A stretch of DNA of 64,000 nucleotides from Symsagittifera roscoffensis (Eukaryota; Xenacoelomorpha; Acoela; Convolutidae). Positions 9,253-19,829 of the stretch are shown piece by piece. The stretch covers positions 3,229,157-3,293,156 of the forward strand of contig NC_087070.1 in the NCBI RefSeq assembly GCF_963678635.1, read 5' to 3'. Below the pieces are notes generated by a model, which ran no database searches, was not told the origin of the DNA, and was given only the letters and a program-made list of their open reading frames with translations. Position numbers and translations under genes: made by a program. The stretch's first letter is position 1; every line of letters starts with the position of its first letter.

Positions 9253-11914
9253 GTAATGCTTCATGTTTAATACCCTTGCGATGGCAACCGGGACTTTTTT
9301 TTCCTGTAAAGAACTGTAAAGAATGGTCGAAATGGTAATCATAATGATAACATCATATGTGTAGTGGTTGTATGTTAAATGTGGGCTTTGGGTGCCTGTT
9401 AAGTGTTCTTTTGAGATTGAGAGTATATTTTTGCTTTTGAGAGTAACATTTTTAATGGATTTTCGGTACTGGAGGCTTTTTCTCCGACTGTTTTTTGCTT
9501 TTAGTTTTCGTTGGTTTTACATAGGAGTGGTTCAATTCTTACATGAAGTTCTGGAAAAGTCTGAATTTACCTTTCAGAAGAAGCTGAATTTACCTAATGA
9601 AGAAGCTGAATGAGAAAAACTTTCAACATTTTGCAAAAAAATTCAAAATTTCATTTTTTTCGTTTTTTCATTTCGCTTAACAGTTTTGGTTTAAATCTTT
9701 ATTTCTTTTGGTTATTCGATCGGCTGTATTATTGTTTTTTTTTGTGGGTACAGATTAATTGTTCCCATTGCTTTCTAGCCCTTATTGTTTGAAAAGGTAG
9801 CCATTTAATTTGAAATTGCTAAACGAATTTATCTGCTAATTTTTGAGAAAAATTATTAAATTTTTTTTTTGCATCTAATATTGCTTCCAGGCCTGTTCTT
9901 TTTTTAAAAAAAATCATTCAATTGCACAATTTTTTATCTTTTCCATTTTTTTTCTGACTCAGTGGGCGTTCACATAAGCGTTGTTGGCTTAGTGTTCGCT
10001 TGGCAAGTGATACTTGAATTTTGTTTGATGCTGGTTGTTGTTTTTCAATTGCTGTTCTGGAATTGAGTTTTTGATTTTTTTAAATATTTGTTTCGACTTT
10101 GGTTTCCGTCTCCTTTTCTATTCTCTAGCTTGCAATGCTATGCTTGCGTTGCATCGTAAAAGATACGAAGCTTAGCTCTGTATTTGACTTGGCATTGTGT
10201 TTGTCATGTTTTTCCTAAAATTGAACTCCATTCGAGACAGATGTATACGTATATTGATAGATGTAGTTGTCTTTACGCTTTCGATTAGCAAGCGTTATCA
10301 AATCAGAATGATTTAACCTTTTCGGGCTAACAACTAGTTAGTTAAAATCAGTTGAATCACTTGCTCAAAAATTCAAATTTAACTATTGGGTGGGTACTAG
10401 TTAATAGGCAGGTAGTTCAGGGGGGTTTTGAACTTTTTAAAATTTTCACAAAATCAGTTTTTTTTCGGCCCAACTGGTGTCTGCTCAAAGATTGTCGGCC
10501 TTTTTTTTCGCTTTGTAAGTTTTTTCAGTTGCTAACTTGATTTTAAAATGTATTGCTCGGCATGTTTGATTTTAAAATGTATTGCTCGGCAAGTCCTGCT
10601 CAATAAAAATAGGTATTATGAAAGTATGGGATTGGATCTTTTTTATTGAGACTCTTTGCAAAGTTTTGTCGCTTTTTGCAAAAATTTAATTTTTTTTTCT
10701 CAAAAACCTTTATACCGATTTTCACCATTCCCCTTTAACTTTAACTCCGATTTAACTTTTTTCACCATTCCTTTTTTTTAAAACTTTTTTCCTTCGTAAG
10801 TGGTGCGAAGCTCCACTTGGACTATCTGTGAAAATGTTCACATTTTTCCGGCTCGATCTTTTCGGCACTCATGAAAGATCTCCCCCACATCAACCAAGGG
10901 ATCAATCTCTTCCAGCCGTGTATTAATTTTAAATAATTTTGTAAAATATATGCATTTTGAGCAAACGCGCAAATTATTTGACTCACTAAAGTTTTTATAT
11001 TTAATTGCATTTGTGTGCTGTTAATCACCTAATTTAATGTTCCTACGTGATTTTTTTTGAAAATAAACTGTCCATTGATTCAACTTAGGCTATTTTGAAA
11101 CTTAATTTCTGAAAATTCCGTGTTTTCTCCCCCCCCCCCCCCCCCTTAGCTAAATCATTGGAGGAGAAATCGTTTGCATGGTCCTTCTTTTCTCGTTTTC
11201 TGTCGGCTAGTTTGTCATGCTATGCTTGTGTTGTATTGGAAATAATGCGCAGATTGGCATCTGTATCAAAACTTGATTGTAATGCTTGAGCATGATTGGT
11301 GGAAGTTGTTCTCAAGAAAAAGATACTGGAAATCAACTTTAAACTGGAGATCGTTCCTAATATTCTGTTTCGGGCAGTTTAACAGAAAAATATCGCAAGC
11401 GTTCTAAAATAATCGAAATACAATAAACTACTATGTACGGCTTTTGTCAATTCGATTAAATTGGTTAATCAATTATGTCATGACATCTAAAATTTCCATT
11501 ATTAAACACGATGAATTGAAAGGTTTAAAATAAGCCCTGAGTTGAAAATAAGTGGAAAATTAGTACTGAATTGAAAATAAGTGAAATAAGAGTACTGAAT
11601 TGGAAATGAGTGAAATAAGAGCTGGATAAACGCAAACCGAAAAAAAATACAAGAGAAACCCATTGCAACGCTCTGACTTGTTATATTTGGTTAGATCGGT
11701 GCCAAAAACTGCGGCTGATTTTTCGATGGTATGTAGAGCTGTTTATTCATTCCTCGTAATATCTTTCGATCATTTTTTCTATGCTGAAAATATTTGATTT
11801 GGTACAATTGAGACTTATTGAGATCATCCAGCGTTGCTCTTCTATGGACTCGTTGTCTAGAACTAATATTATTAATTATTGTTATTCGGAAGTTACCAAA
11901 ATGTTAACTTTCAG
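9253..11914 (+). other. intron, very T-rich
   Basis: Long T runs, scattered small repeats and a poly-C run at 11130-11147. A 26-bp direct repeat (GATTTTAAAATGTATTGCTC) occurs at 10540 and 10568. The longer ORFs here are low-complexity F/L/S readings of T-rich DNA and are not supported as genes. Confidence 0.5.
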
Positions 11915-12205
11915 GTGTTCCAAAATCCACCGCATACGATTCCTGCACATTCGCCCAGCCCTCAATCGACAACACAAGCGAATTTCAATCGAGGTTACAC
12001 ATTTGTTGACAATCCTGGAAGCGGACCCAATATGCCACTGAGTTCTCAGAACGGAGTCAACCCGAGAAATGCGAAGTCAGGAGTTGCGAATAAAAACCGA
12101 GGCACACTTGAAAGAGTGAATTACATCCAGCAGCAACATAATTTTATTGAACAGAGCAGCGCGCAATCCAAGGGTTGGTATTTTGGTATTGATTCTTTGT
12201 CTTAA
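11915..12205 (+). CDS. candidate exon 3, N/Q/S-rich, with stop or alternative donor
   Basis: After the acceptor TAACTTTCAG the frame stays open for 96 residues rich in N, Q, S and P (starts VFQNPPHTIPAHSPSPQST), then stops at 12203-12205. A possible donor, TTG|GTATTT near 12178, precedes the stop. If it is used, the next exon should be the LRRC49 exon at 32.5 kb, but all three frames entering that exon at 32533 hit a stop. So either this is the last exon of a small gene (about 176 residues) or the true junction is elsewhere. Confidence 0.55.
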   Translation: MFQNPPHTIPAHSPSPQSTTQANFNRGYTFVDNPGSGPNMPLSSQNGVNPRNAKSGVANKNRGTLERVNYIQQQHNFIEQSSAQSKGWYFGIDSLS

Positions 12206-13051
12206 CGGCTACTGTATGATGTAAATTATCATAATAAGGTATTATCCGCTCATGAAATCATTGTTCAAAAATTGCCTTGTGATTGAAGTAATGGTCATCT
12301 TTTACTTGTACCATCTCCCTTGCATGAACTTAGTCATTTCTTGGTAGAGGCGAATTGAACTTGGAAACGTCTGAAGTGTTAAATAGAGCGATTAATCCTC
12401 AAATGGCCGATATTCATGGTTTTCGAAATAACTTGTACAGAAATTTGAAATGGGCTTATTCTGGTTTCGTATGAATTGAGGTTTGTCTCAAGTACGAAAT
12501 TCTTCAAAAGGTGGTATAATGGTGACTTCGTGCATCAGAAATTGTTGGTACAGAATTTTATTAAACTTCATCCGAAGTCAATTTCAGCTTTAAAGGCACT
12601 TATTTGTTTCTGAGTTCAAATGAGCTCAGGTAAGTCTAAAGTGCAAAATCATACAAATTTTTCTCAAAAGGCTAAGTTTTGTAGTCATCGGAAAATGTTT
12701 GAACAGTTTTTAGAAAAAGAATGATCTGACACGCTTATTGCTCCGACCACTGAAACTGAGAAAGAGTATTCTGGTTTCTGATGTTTTTTGAGGATGTGTT
12801 CTGATATAACATTTTTTTCATATAAAATCAGATGGCAGATAGTCAAGATAGTGAAGTTTTGAGTTCTCGAAGTGTTGATTCACAAGTCACGGTCTAAACA
12901 TTCCTTATTGCGATAGCAAGTGTTTAGTTTTTTTTGGTGCCAAAAAATACTTATGGGTTTTTTGTCTGTTTTTTTTTCATGGTGGCGAAATTGTACGTTT
13001 GGAAAGTGCTTAAGCAATAGTATATCTGGATAGCTTGACAAATCCCAGCAT
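12206..13051. other. non-coding
   Basis: AT-rich sequence with no convincing gene, exon or structural RNA. Confidence 0.4.
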
Positions 13052-13148
13052 TCAGATGAGGGCATTCTGATAAGCATTTAAGCTATTTAATGGAAGATAT
13101 CACGTTCCATTGAATAACTTGTTTGCTATTCAGAATGCCCTCATCTGA
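13052..13148. repeat. foldback element: perfect 19-bp inverted repeat
   Basis: TCAGATGAGGGCATTCTGA (13052-13070) and its exact reverse complement (13130-13148) enclose 59 bp that also pairs partly (AAGC/GCTT, ATGGAA/TTCCAT). It may be a small foldback MITE. Conservation of the arms is perfect. Confidence 0.8.
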
Positions 13149-13530
13149 GAGCTGGAATTTTTCAAGTTTTCAGATAAACCATTGCATAAGTGCTTTACAA
13201 TTGTTGAACCTCGCCGCAATGGGAAAACGGACAAAGGTCATTGGTTCGGGTTAACAACTGTTCAACAGAATCACTGGAATTATTTAACATTTGGTTTTTA
13301 TGAAATCAACATTTAGATGTTAATTCGGGTATGTGGCGAAGAGCTACGGCTCTTTTCTATAAAATTAAAGGTCATTGGTTCGAATACGGCCAGGATCTGT
13401 TTTTTTATGCAAGCGGAAAATGGTCTGTGCGTCAAACTATATTTGTCGGACTGCTGTCGGTCTGATTTTTTGTCTTAGTTGCCGCAGCACCAAATCGGCC
13501 TATAATTCAGGGATTTTATTTCATATATAC

Positions 13531-13893
13531 GCTAGCGAGCAGCTAGTTTTTTTTAGTACGAACCTTCTTTTTTTCTAACCTAACTCGCAAACAAAAGTGT
13601 ACTTTAAAAGTGTTCACTTGTGTGCCTTTTTGCTATAATCACGATCTGGAGCATTGGAATTTTTACAGCATCTGTTCTCGGCTTTATTTCTGGCTATTGT
13701 TTGATGACCTAGCGTCCGTGGCTGAGTGGTTAGTGCGTGAAATTCATAATTTCTAGGTCGCAGTAGGTGGTAGGCTCGAGTCCGAGACGTCGCGGTTTTT
13801 TTTTAAATAATTCGAATAATAATTTTCAGAACTCTAAAGCTGCTTTTTTTCGTGCTCTGGCTAGTGGTTGCGGAGCGCAGCATTGCCTCTATG
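13531..13893 (+). mobile_element. tRNA-derived SINE-like repeat, copy 1
   Basis: Begins with GCTAGCGAGCAGCTAG, then ACGAACCTTCTTTTTTTCTA, then the tRNA-like part 13711-13792 with an A-box-like TGGCTGAGTGGTTAG and a degraded B box (GCTCGAGTCC), then a T run, then a GCGGAGCGCAGC hairpin tail. The same order is found at 46089, 56140 and 63470. Pol III promoter boxes plus a shared non-tRNA body define a SINE. The insert in this copy's T arm suggests decay. Confidence 0.7.
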
Positions 13894-15475
13894 TCAAAAC
13901 AGTGCATTTTGGTTCTGGACAAGTAATTGAGTTCCAAGGTGTTTTGCCTTTTTGTTTTAGCTATTTTTCGATTATTTTTCATGTTGTTTAGTGGAAATCT
14001 TAGGAAGTTGTTTTCTTTATAAACTCAATGAGTGTCGGGACCTTTTTTGACTTTCTCTTTCGTGTCTGCTAATGTTTGTCGGTTTAGGCACCACAGAAAG
14101 TTTCGTCTTTTTTTAACATTTTGAAAGCTCTTTCTTAAATTTCTTCTGGTGCAGGTAATTTTGTTTCAGGATTTTTTTGCTATTTGTATAACTCTTTTGA
14201 CCAAAAAAAACCAATTTTGCCAACTTTTGTTTTTAAAATGCTTGATTTGTAGTGAAGACTTTTTTTATAGGTCTTGCTGATTTTGTTTTTTTTTCAGGAA
14301 AAAGTCTTAAAATACTGATGCACTTAGGTATACATGCACTTTTTCAGTTTATCAAGTTAATCTGCTAAAAGTGACGTAAATAGCACTCTCCAAATACAAA
14401 CTTGGAAATGGCGCAAAAATTCGTGAATGATACCTAGTCTCGAAAGTGGAATTTAAGTGTTAAATTTCCAGCGGAATAAAAATTTTATCTGTTGATCCAA
14501 TTTTCTCAAGTTGGGTTAATGTTATAAAAAAGTGCCAATCATAAATTGCTCTAGAAATTCAAAGAGCTTAAAGAGCATCTATTTTTTTCTTTGAAAATTC
14601 GAAATTTGAGTTTCTTTTAACAAAAACAGTGTTTTTTGAAAGTGATGAATGTTGTGAAATCTGATATACGTCTTGCTGATTTTGTGTTTGTTTTTTTTTC
14701 AGGAAAAAGTCTTAGAATTGTTCTTGCTCTATTTTAAGATTTCGCGGTTTGACTGCTGATTCATTTTAATTTGCTCTACAAGTTCAAAGAGCTTTTATTT
14801 TCGAAATTCAAAAGTTGAAGTTTTTTGAAAAACCAGTCGTTTTTTTTTCAGTTCATTACTCTTTTCCAACTGTCAGTTTGCTATGTTTTTATGTTTACTT
14901 GCGTTCATTACTCTTTTCTAATCTTCGATTGGCAATGTTTTCATTTGCTGGTAATCATAGTCATTCATTTTTGTATTGCGAATGTTGCGAAACTCCGCTT
15001 CGCCTGTGTTTTGACTTAACGTTTCGAATTTACAAATTTCTATTGCGCAATTTTTTGACTGCTTTTGGGCTCTTAACTTGAGTGTTTCCTTCGAAATAAC
15101 TCATTTTATCAACCACAAACAATATTTTAAACGATGTATCGCAAGTGGTGTACAAAAAAATCAGTAATAGTTATTGCTAGTTACTGGTCTAAATATTGTG
15201 CTATTTGTTGAGAGTGATCATACCAAATGAATCAAATTTTATCCGATAATAAACGTTTCAGTTCTGTCTGAAATCATTCTTTTATCACAAAAGGTGTCGG
15301 GATTTCTGATCGCGAAGATTATTTGAAACCACGTTTTTTTTTAAACTTTGTTTTCTCTTCATTCTATCGAAATATAACTAGTTCTAAAATATCAACAACT
15401 GTTAGTTTTAACACATTTTAATATCAGTTTTCACCTCTTTTTAAATTTCTTATTGTGCTGTTGTGACTATCGCTT
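13894..15475. other. non-coding, repeat fragments
   Basis: Contains fragments of the dispersed family D (for example TTGCGTTCATTACTCTTTTC near 14900) and two copies of a CTTGCTGATTTTGT...TTTTTTTCAGGAAAAAGTCTTA block (about 14273 and 14670). No coding evidence. Confidence 0.5.
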
Positions 15476-15666
15476 TCAACGTACTCTGTGTCCGTCCCCT
15501 GCTACCATTCCTCCGTAGTCCATGGGTGCAATCACTGCGTCCTTTGTCTTTGTGGGGGGTCTGGACTTTTCGATGGCTCTCTTGGCCAGCATCATATCGT
15601 CCCTCAGAGTTTTGAGAGCGAGGGCGATTATCTCTGGTATAGAGTTTGCCTCAATAGCTAGCAAGT
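15476..15666 (-). CDS. candidate terminal exon, unknown protein
   Basis: Read on the minus strand, an acceptor ATTTATTTCAG is followed by 191 bp open to a stop at 15476-15478. It encodes 62 residues of mixed, protein-like composition (for example LLAIEANSIPEIIALALKTL, predicted helix, then a basic stretch). GC content is clearly higher than the flanks. It starts in phase 1 and lies downstream of the exon candidates at 17.8-24.9 kb on the same strand, so it may belong to that gene or an alternative transcript. The protein is not recognised. Confidence 0.5.
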
Positions 15667-15939
15667 CTGAAATAAATTAAATGTGAAATTTGGTTATATT
15701 AACACATCTCTGGCAATGAAAGGCTGCAGATTTTTTTTCGGAAAATAGCCCCTGGTCTTTTGTAAAATGTCAGCTTCTGAAGTTTGATCGTGGGTTTTTG
15801 AAATGCGTTCACTGGGATTTTAAATGGCAAAAAGGATCTGAGGAACTAGCTACACAATAAATTATTTGGGAAAAGTTCGCATCATCATTGTAAATCACTG
15901 TGTCAAAAAAATCTCAATTTTTGATCTAAGGGTAATTGA

Positions 15940-17120
15940 GGGGGGGGGGGGGGGGGGAGGGGGGAGGGGGGGCAGTGAGTTGACCTAAGAAAAAGGTTAT
16001 AAAATTTTCAGGAAGTCGTCCACACCTGGAGAATTTTATATCCGCTCCTAAATTTTATATCCGCTATTTCATCATTTTTTATCCATATATTTCCAAAGAA
16101 AGAAGCAATTCAACTTTATTCTTTTAAAAAGCTTCTTTCTGGAAAACTGAGATGAAAGAACTCACCTTACCTATGAACGTTGGAATAGTGCAAAACAGCA
16201 GGGTGTTGATAGGGAATTTGGGATTTCTGTAACCGCCCCCCTCACTTTTGTGAAAGGGGAGATTCGTATCTAGGTACAAAATTTGCATCTGCTTAAGCGT
16301 TGAATTTTTTCATGATGGGGGCGGTAATTAGGTAGCATAGGGGGGGGGTATGGGGGGGGGGCAGTGAGTTGACCTAAGAAAAATGTTATAAAATTTTCAG
16401 GAAGTCGTCCACACCTGGAGAATTTTATATCCGCTCCTGAATTCTATATCCGCTATTTCATCATTTTTTATCCATATATTTCCAAAGAAAGAAGCAATTC
16501 AACTTTATTCTTTTAAAAAGCTTCTTTCTGGAAAACTGAGATGAAAGAACTCACCTTACCTATGAACGTTGGAATAGTGCAAAACAGCAGGGTGTTGATA
16601 GGGAATTTGGGATTTCTGTAACCGCCCCCCTCACTTTTGTGAAAGGGGAGATTCGTATCTAGGTACAAAATTTGCATCTGCTTAAGCGTTGAATTTTTTC
16701 ATGATGGGGGCGGTAATTAGGTAGCATGGGGGGGGGGGCAGTGAGTTGACCTAAGAAAAAGGTTATAAAATTTTCAGGAAGTCGTCCACACCTGGAGAAT
16801 TTTATATCCGCTCCTGAATTTTATATCCGCTATTTCATCATTTTTTATCCATATATTTCCAAAGAAAGAAGCAATTCAACTTTATTCTTTTAAAAAGCTT
16901 CTTTCTGGAAAACTGAGATGAAAGAACTCACCTTACCTATGAACGTTGGAATAGTGCAAAACAGCAGGGTGTTGATAGGGAATTTGGGATTTCTGTAACC
17001 GCCCCCCTCACTTTTGTGAAAGGGGAGATTCGTATCTAGGTACAAAATTTGCATATGCTTAAGCGTTGAATTTTTTCATGATGGGGGCGGCAATTAGGTA
17101 GCATAGGGGTGGGGGGGGGT
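15940..17120. repeat. three tandem copies of a ~380-bp unit with poly-G spacers
   Basis: The unit starts GCAGTGAGTTGACCTAAGAA at 15972, 16361 and 16738 (spacings 389 and 377) and ends GGCGGTAATTAGGTAGCAT, followed by G-rich spacers of variable length. The three copies are nearly identical; I noticed only a few substitutions. Each has a purine-rich TCTTTCTGGAAAACTGAGAT block and CCGCCCCCCTC. No ORF. High identity implies recent amplification. Confidence 0.95.
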
Positions 17121-17827
17121 TTGAGGAAGATAGTTGAAGAGATCAGGAATATGTAGAGGGAAGCTCAATTGCAATTTACCTGGGTATACTTTGGCCGGCG
17201 CTGCATGTTCTTCACACATGGGAGCATGGGGATAGGGCAGCAGGAAGTTCAAGTTCGCATACACCACAATTGGAAGAGGCCTTGTGTTTTAATTAGGAGT
17301 TTGACACCGCTTTGGTATACTTTTACGGATATTTTTTGCATGGGTTTTTTGGGCAAGAAGGCTAGCATAGCAGATCAGTAATACCAACTGAATGTATTTA
17401 TTGACAACAAATTTTTTTGTTTATTACGAATTTGGAGAGCTGTTCAAGTTCAATGCGTAATTTCTTACAGTAAACAATGTCTGACAGCATCAGTGACTCT
17501 TTTTGTAGAGTCATTTATGATCATATTGCGATCAAGGTATTCTGCTCAGTTTGTATAGAGGTACAGCCATTGCTTCACCAGCTGGTAACTTGAATCAGTT
17601 GAGTTCAAAACCAGTCTAAAAATTGAAGCTTTCTATCCAAAAAATGAGCTTTTTCAGCGGAAGCAAAATTTTTGTATAAATTGTCACGAGAAAAGAGTTT
17701 TACGTGAAATAAAAATGGGGAAAATCATGAAAGCGGGCCTAATTTATGGCGTCTTATGGCGCTCTCTCAAGTGACGTTTTTGTAAAAGAATTCCTCATTT
17801 TTAATTCTGTTCGTGTAATGACTTTAC
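17121..17827. other. non-coding
   Basis: One + ORF at 17169 has no splice or codon support. Nothing else is recognised before the minus-strand exon at 17.8 kb. Confidence 0.4.
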
Positions 17828-18118
17828 TTAGAAACATTTTATTATTATTCCAAAAATAGGAGAGTAGGATAGGAGTGTTAAGGGTGGTCCTGCTTTGAGC
17901 AGGCGGGGGGCTAATAAAAAATGAGGGGTGTCAAGAGTGGCAAGCCTAGCTTGGTCTCTGTAGAAGAAGGGTTTGTTCTGAGTCATGTGTGGCTGGTGCA
18001 CTAGTCTGATGATGCTCTCATCCACCAGCTGACTGTGCTCCTCCTCTGTCATAGTGTCTATCGGGCCAATCAGGTCTTTCATCACCAAGTACGGAGTACA
18101 CAGAGACAACACGTTGTT
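17828..18118 (-). CDS. candidate exon c of an unidentified minus-strand gene
   Basis: Acceptor GTGTTTAG then AACAACGTG in phase 0; open for 96 residues to a stop at 17828-17830. The first ~75 residues look like genuine protein (for example LVMKDLIGPIDTMTEEEHSQ), rich in E/D and H, while the last ~20 are less convincing. An AATAAA signal (minus sense) lies at 17838-17843, close to the stop. It is preceded by exon b (18420-18583), which also ends in phase 0. Not recognised; not obviously transposon-derived. Confidence 0.5.
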   Translation of the reverse strand, partial: NNVLSLCTPYLVMKDLIGPIDTMTEEEHSQLVDESIIRLVHQPHMTQNKPFFYRDQARLATLDTPHFLLAPRLLKAGPPLTLLSYSPIFGIIIKCF

Positions 18119-18365
18119 CTAAACACATACAAGGCTCTGTTTTCGAGTTGCCGACTCTTTTTTTTAAATTGAAATATAAGGTTATATATAAATTGTTCAT
18201 ACGATAATTTGCATGTTAGACTTGTTGCTCAAATCTGTTATCTTGTTGCACGTTTTATTGCAGCTAAGAAATCAAAAAATCACTTGAGGCGATAAATCTA
18301 AAACTTAAAAATCAATGGTGTGGTGGGGCTGATATCCTAATAGCCGAATACTCTTATCTTGCGGG

Positions 18366-18392
18366 TGTGTGTGTGTGTGGGGGGGGGGGGGA
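18366..18392. repeat. GT / G microsatellite
   Basis: A (GT)n run changes directly into a G run. It lies inside the short putative intron between exons b and c of the minus-strand gene. Confidence 0.9.
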
Positions 18393-18419
18393 GGGGTGTG
18401 GTTTGTGAGTGTATCTTTC

Positions 18420-18583
18420 CTGTATGATGGAGATGGACACGTGCATGTCTCCGTTCTTGTGAGGGGGGGCCACGTGGGGGATGAAGAGGTAGCCGCTGTT
18501 CGTCTCCCCACACAGGAACTCCACTTTGCTCCCCGGCACTGTGTCCTCCCGAGCCACAAATGAACGCACCAGCGCCTTCTGGC
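18420..18583 (-). CDS. candidate exon b of the same gene
   Basis: Minus-strand acceptor CATGTAG, then 164 bp coding in phase 1 to phase 0 (contains SKVEFLCGETNSGYLFIPHV). It joins exon a in frame, making a Cys codon at the junction. Its 3' boundary is odd: the sequence at the expected site is CAG|GAAAGA, which differs from a normal CAG|GTAAGA only at the second intron base. Reading on instead leads into a CA/CCCC microsatellite and a stop. Confidence 0.5.
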
Positions 18584-18698
18584 CTACATGGACGACAAAA
18601 CATACAAGGATTCCTCGTTGCTGCTTTTTTTGGTTTTCTAATTAGTTTTTTTTTTATTGTGAGAAAGACTAAAAGTAAGCTGAAAACATATGTTATAA

Positions 18699-18831
18699 GT
18701 GAACAATCTCCCCCCTAATTCACTTTAAGAGAGAGATTGCTCACTTGGTTAAAAGTAATATTTTTCATCCTATCAGATTTGAGCATTGCACATGCAAGCC
18801 TGACATTTAATTTTAGGGGGAGATTGCTCAC
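18699..18831. mobile_element. MITE family C (133 bp)
   Basis: Terminal inverted repeats GTGAACAATCTCCCCCC and (reverse complement of the right end) GTGAGCAATCTCCCCCT bound a 133-bp element. The same ends occur near 27145 and 27833-27879 (AGCTATCTCCCCCC / GGGGGGAGATTGCTCA). No ORF; non-autonomous DNA transposon. Confidence 0.75.
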
Positions 18832-19829
18832 AGAGGTCCATTAGTATAGTAATGGCTAATACATAATAACAAATTTGAATAACGAAACCGAAAACAGTGC
18901 TAGAATTCACAAAAAAACTTGCTGGAACCTAGGGGACATGTGTAACAAAAATACTGGGTATTTTTTGTTATTTAAAGAATTTGTTAATTAAACTCTTTTC
19001 CACCTCGACAAATTGTCGCACTAGTAAAACATGCTGTATAGCTAAATGCGTAATTTGAAGGGAGTTTCAAGAGAGAGAATAAATGGGTTTAAAATATTAG
19101 GTTGATCACAATGCAATTTTTTTTATTGCGTTCATAGCCACATTTTCTAAGAAAGTCGATTGAAATGTTGAGGAGGGATCAAATCCGTCAATGAACGAAT
19201 TAAATACTTTTATTTAAGCCGTTTTCTTTAACCAGGAATAATCCCGAAATTGTTCATGCTCAAATTTGATTTTTCTCGAAAAGGAAAACAAATTGTGCTC
19301 TCTAATTACGGAAAAGCAAAGGAAGCGAAAAAACTTTGATGACATTCAGTTTTGGAAGTGGATTTTTATTTCCAGATTTCCTACGTGAATAATGAAGTTT
19401 TTCAGTAATTGGGTCAGTCTTATGAAAAAAGTGTCTGACGTAAGATTCTTCAGAAAAAAACGTCTTAACATAAAAGATTCTTGTCTTAACAGAAAAGAGC
19501 TTCAACTTCGTTTATTTTTTTTTTAAATGCGTTAGTTGAAAATTGCGCTCTTTTCCGATCCCACAATTGGTTTTTTTTCTAAATTTCAATTTATGAAAGC
19601 CTATTTAAAATGACTTTTGAAGTTCTAAACTGGGTGATACTGCAGTATTCTGTTAGTCAAGGTCAGCCTAAGATATAGCGACTTAGATAATCTATTATCT
19701 ATTATATATTTAAATGCGGGCTTCACTATCTCGCCATGTTTAAGCTTTTTCAATGTATTATTTTTGCATGTTTAAGCTATATCGTATATTGCAATGGTTA
19801 AGATTTTTTTTTTCGATTTTCCAATTTGA
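18832..19829. other. non-coding
   Basis: AT-rich sequence. The single minus ORF at 19302-19505 has no supporting feature. Confidence 0.4.

Noticed and set aside
18305-18603. Several overlapping ORFs ending in P/H/T runs
   Set aside because: Their ends read through the CA/C microsatellite; only the part 18420-18583 has coding character.
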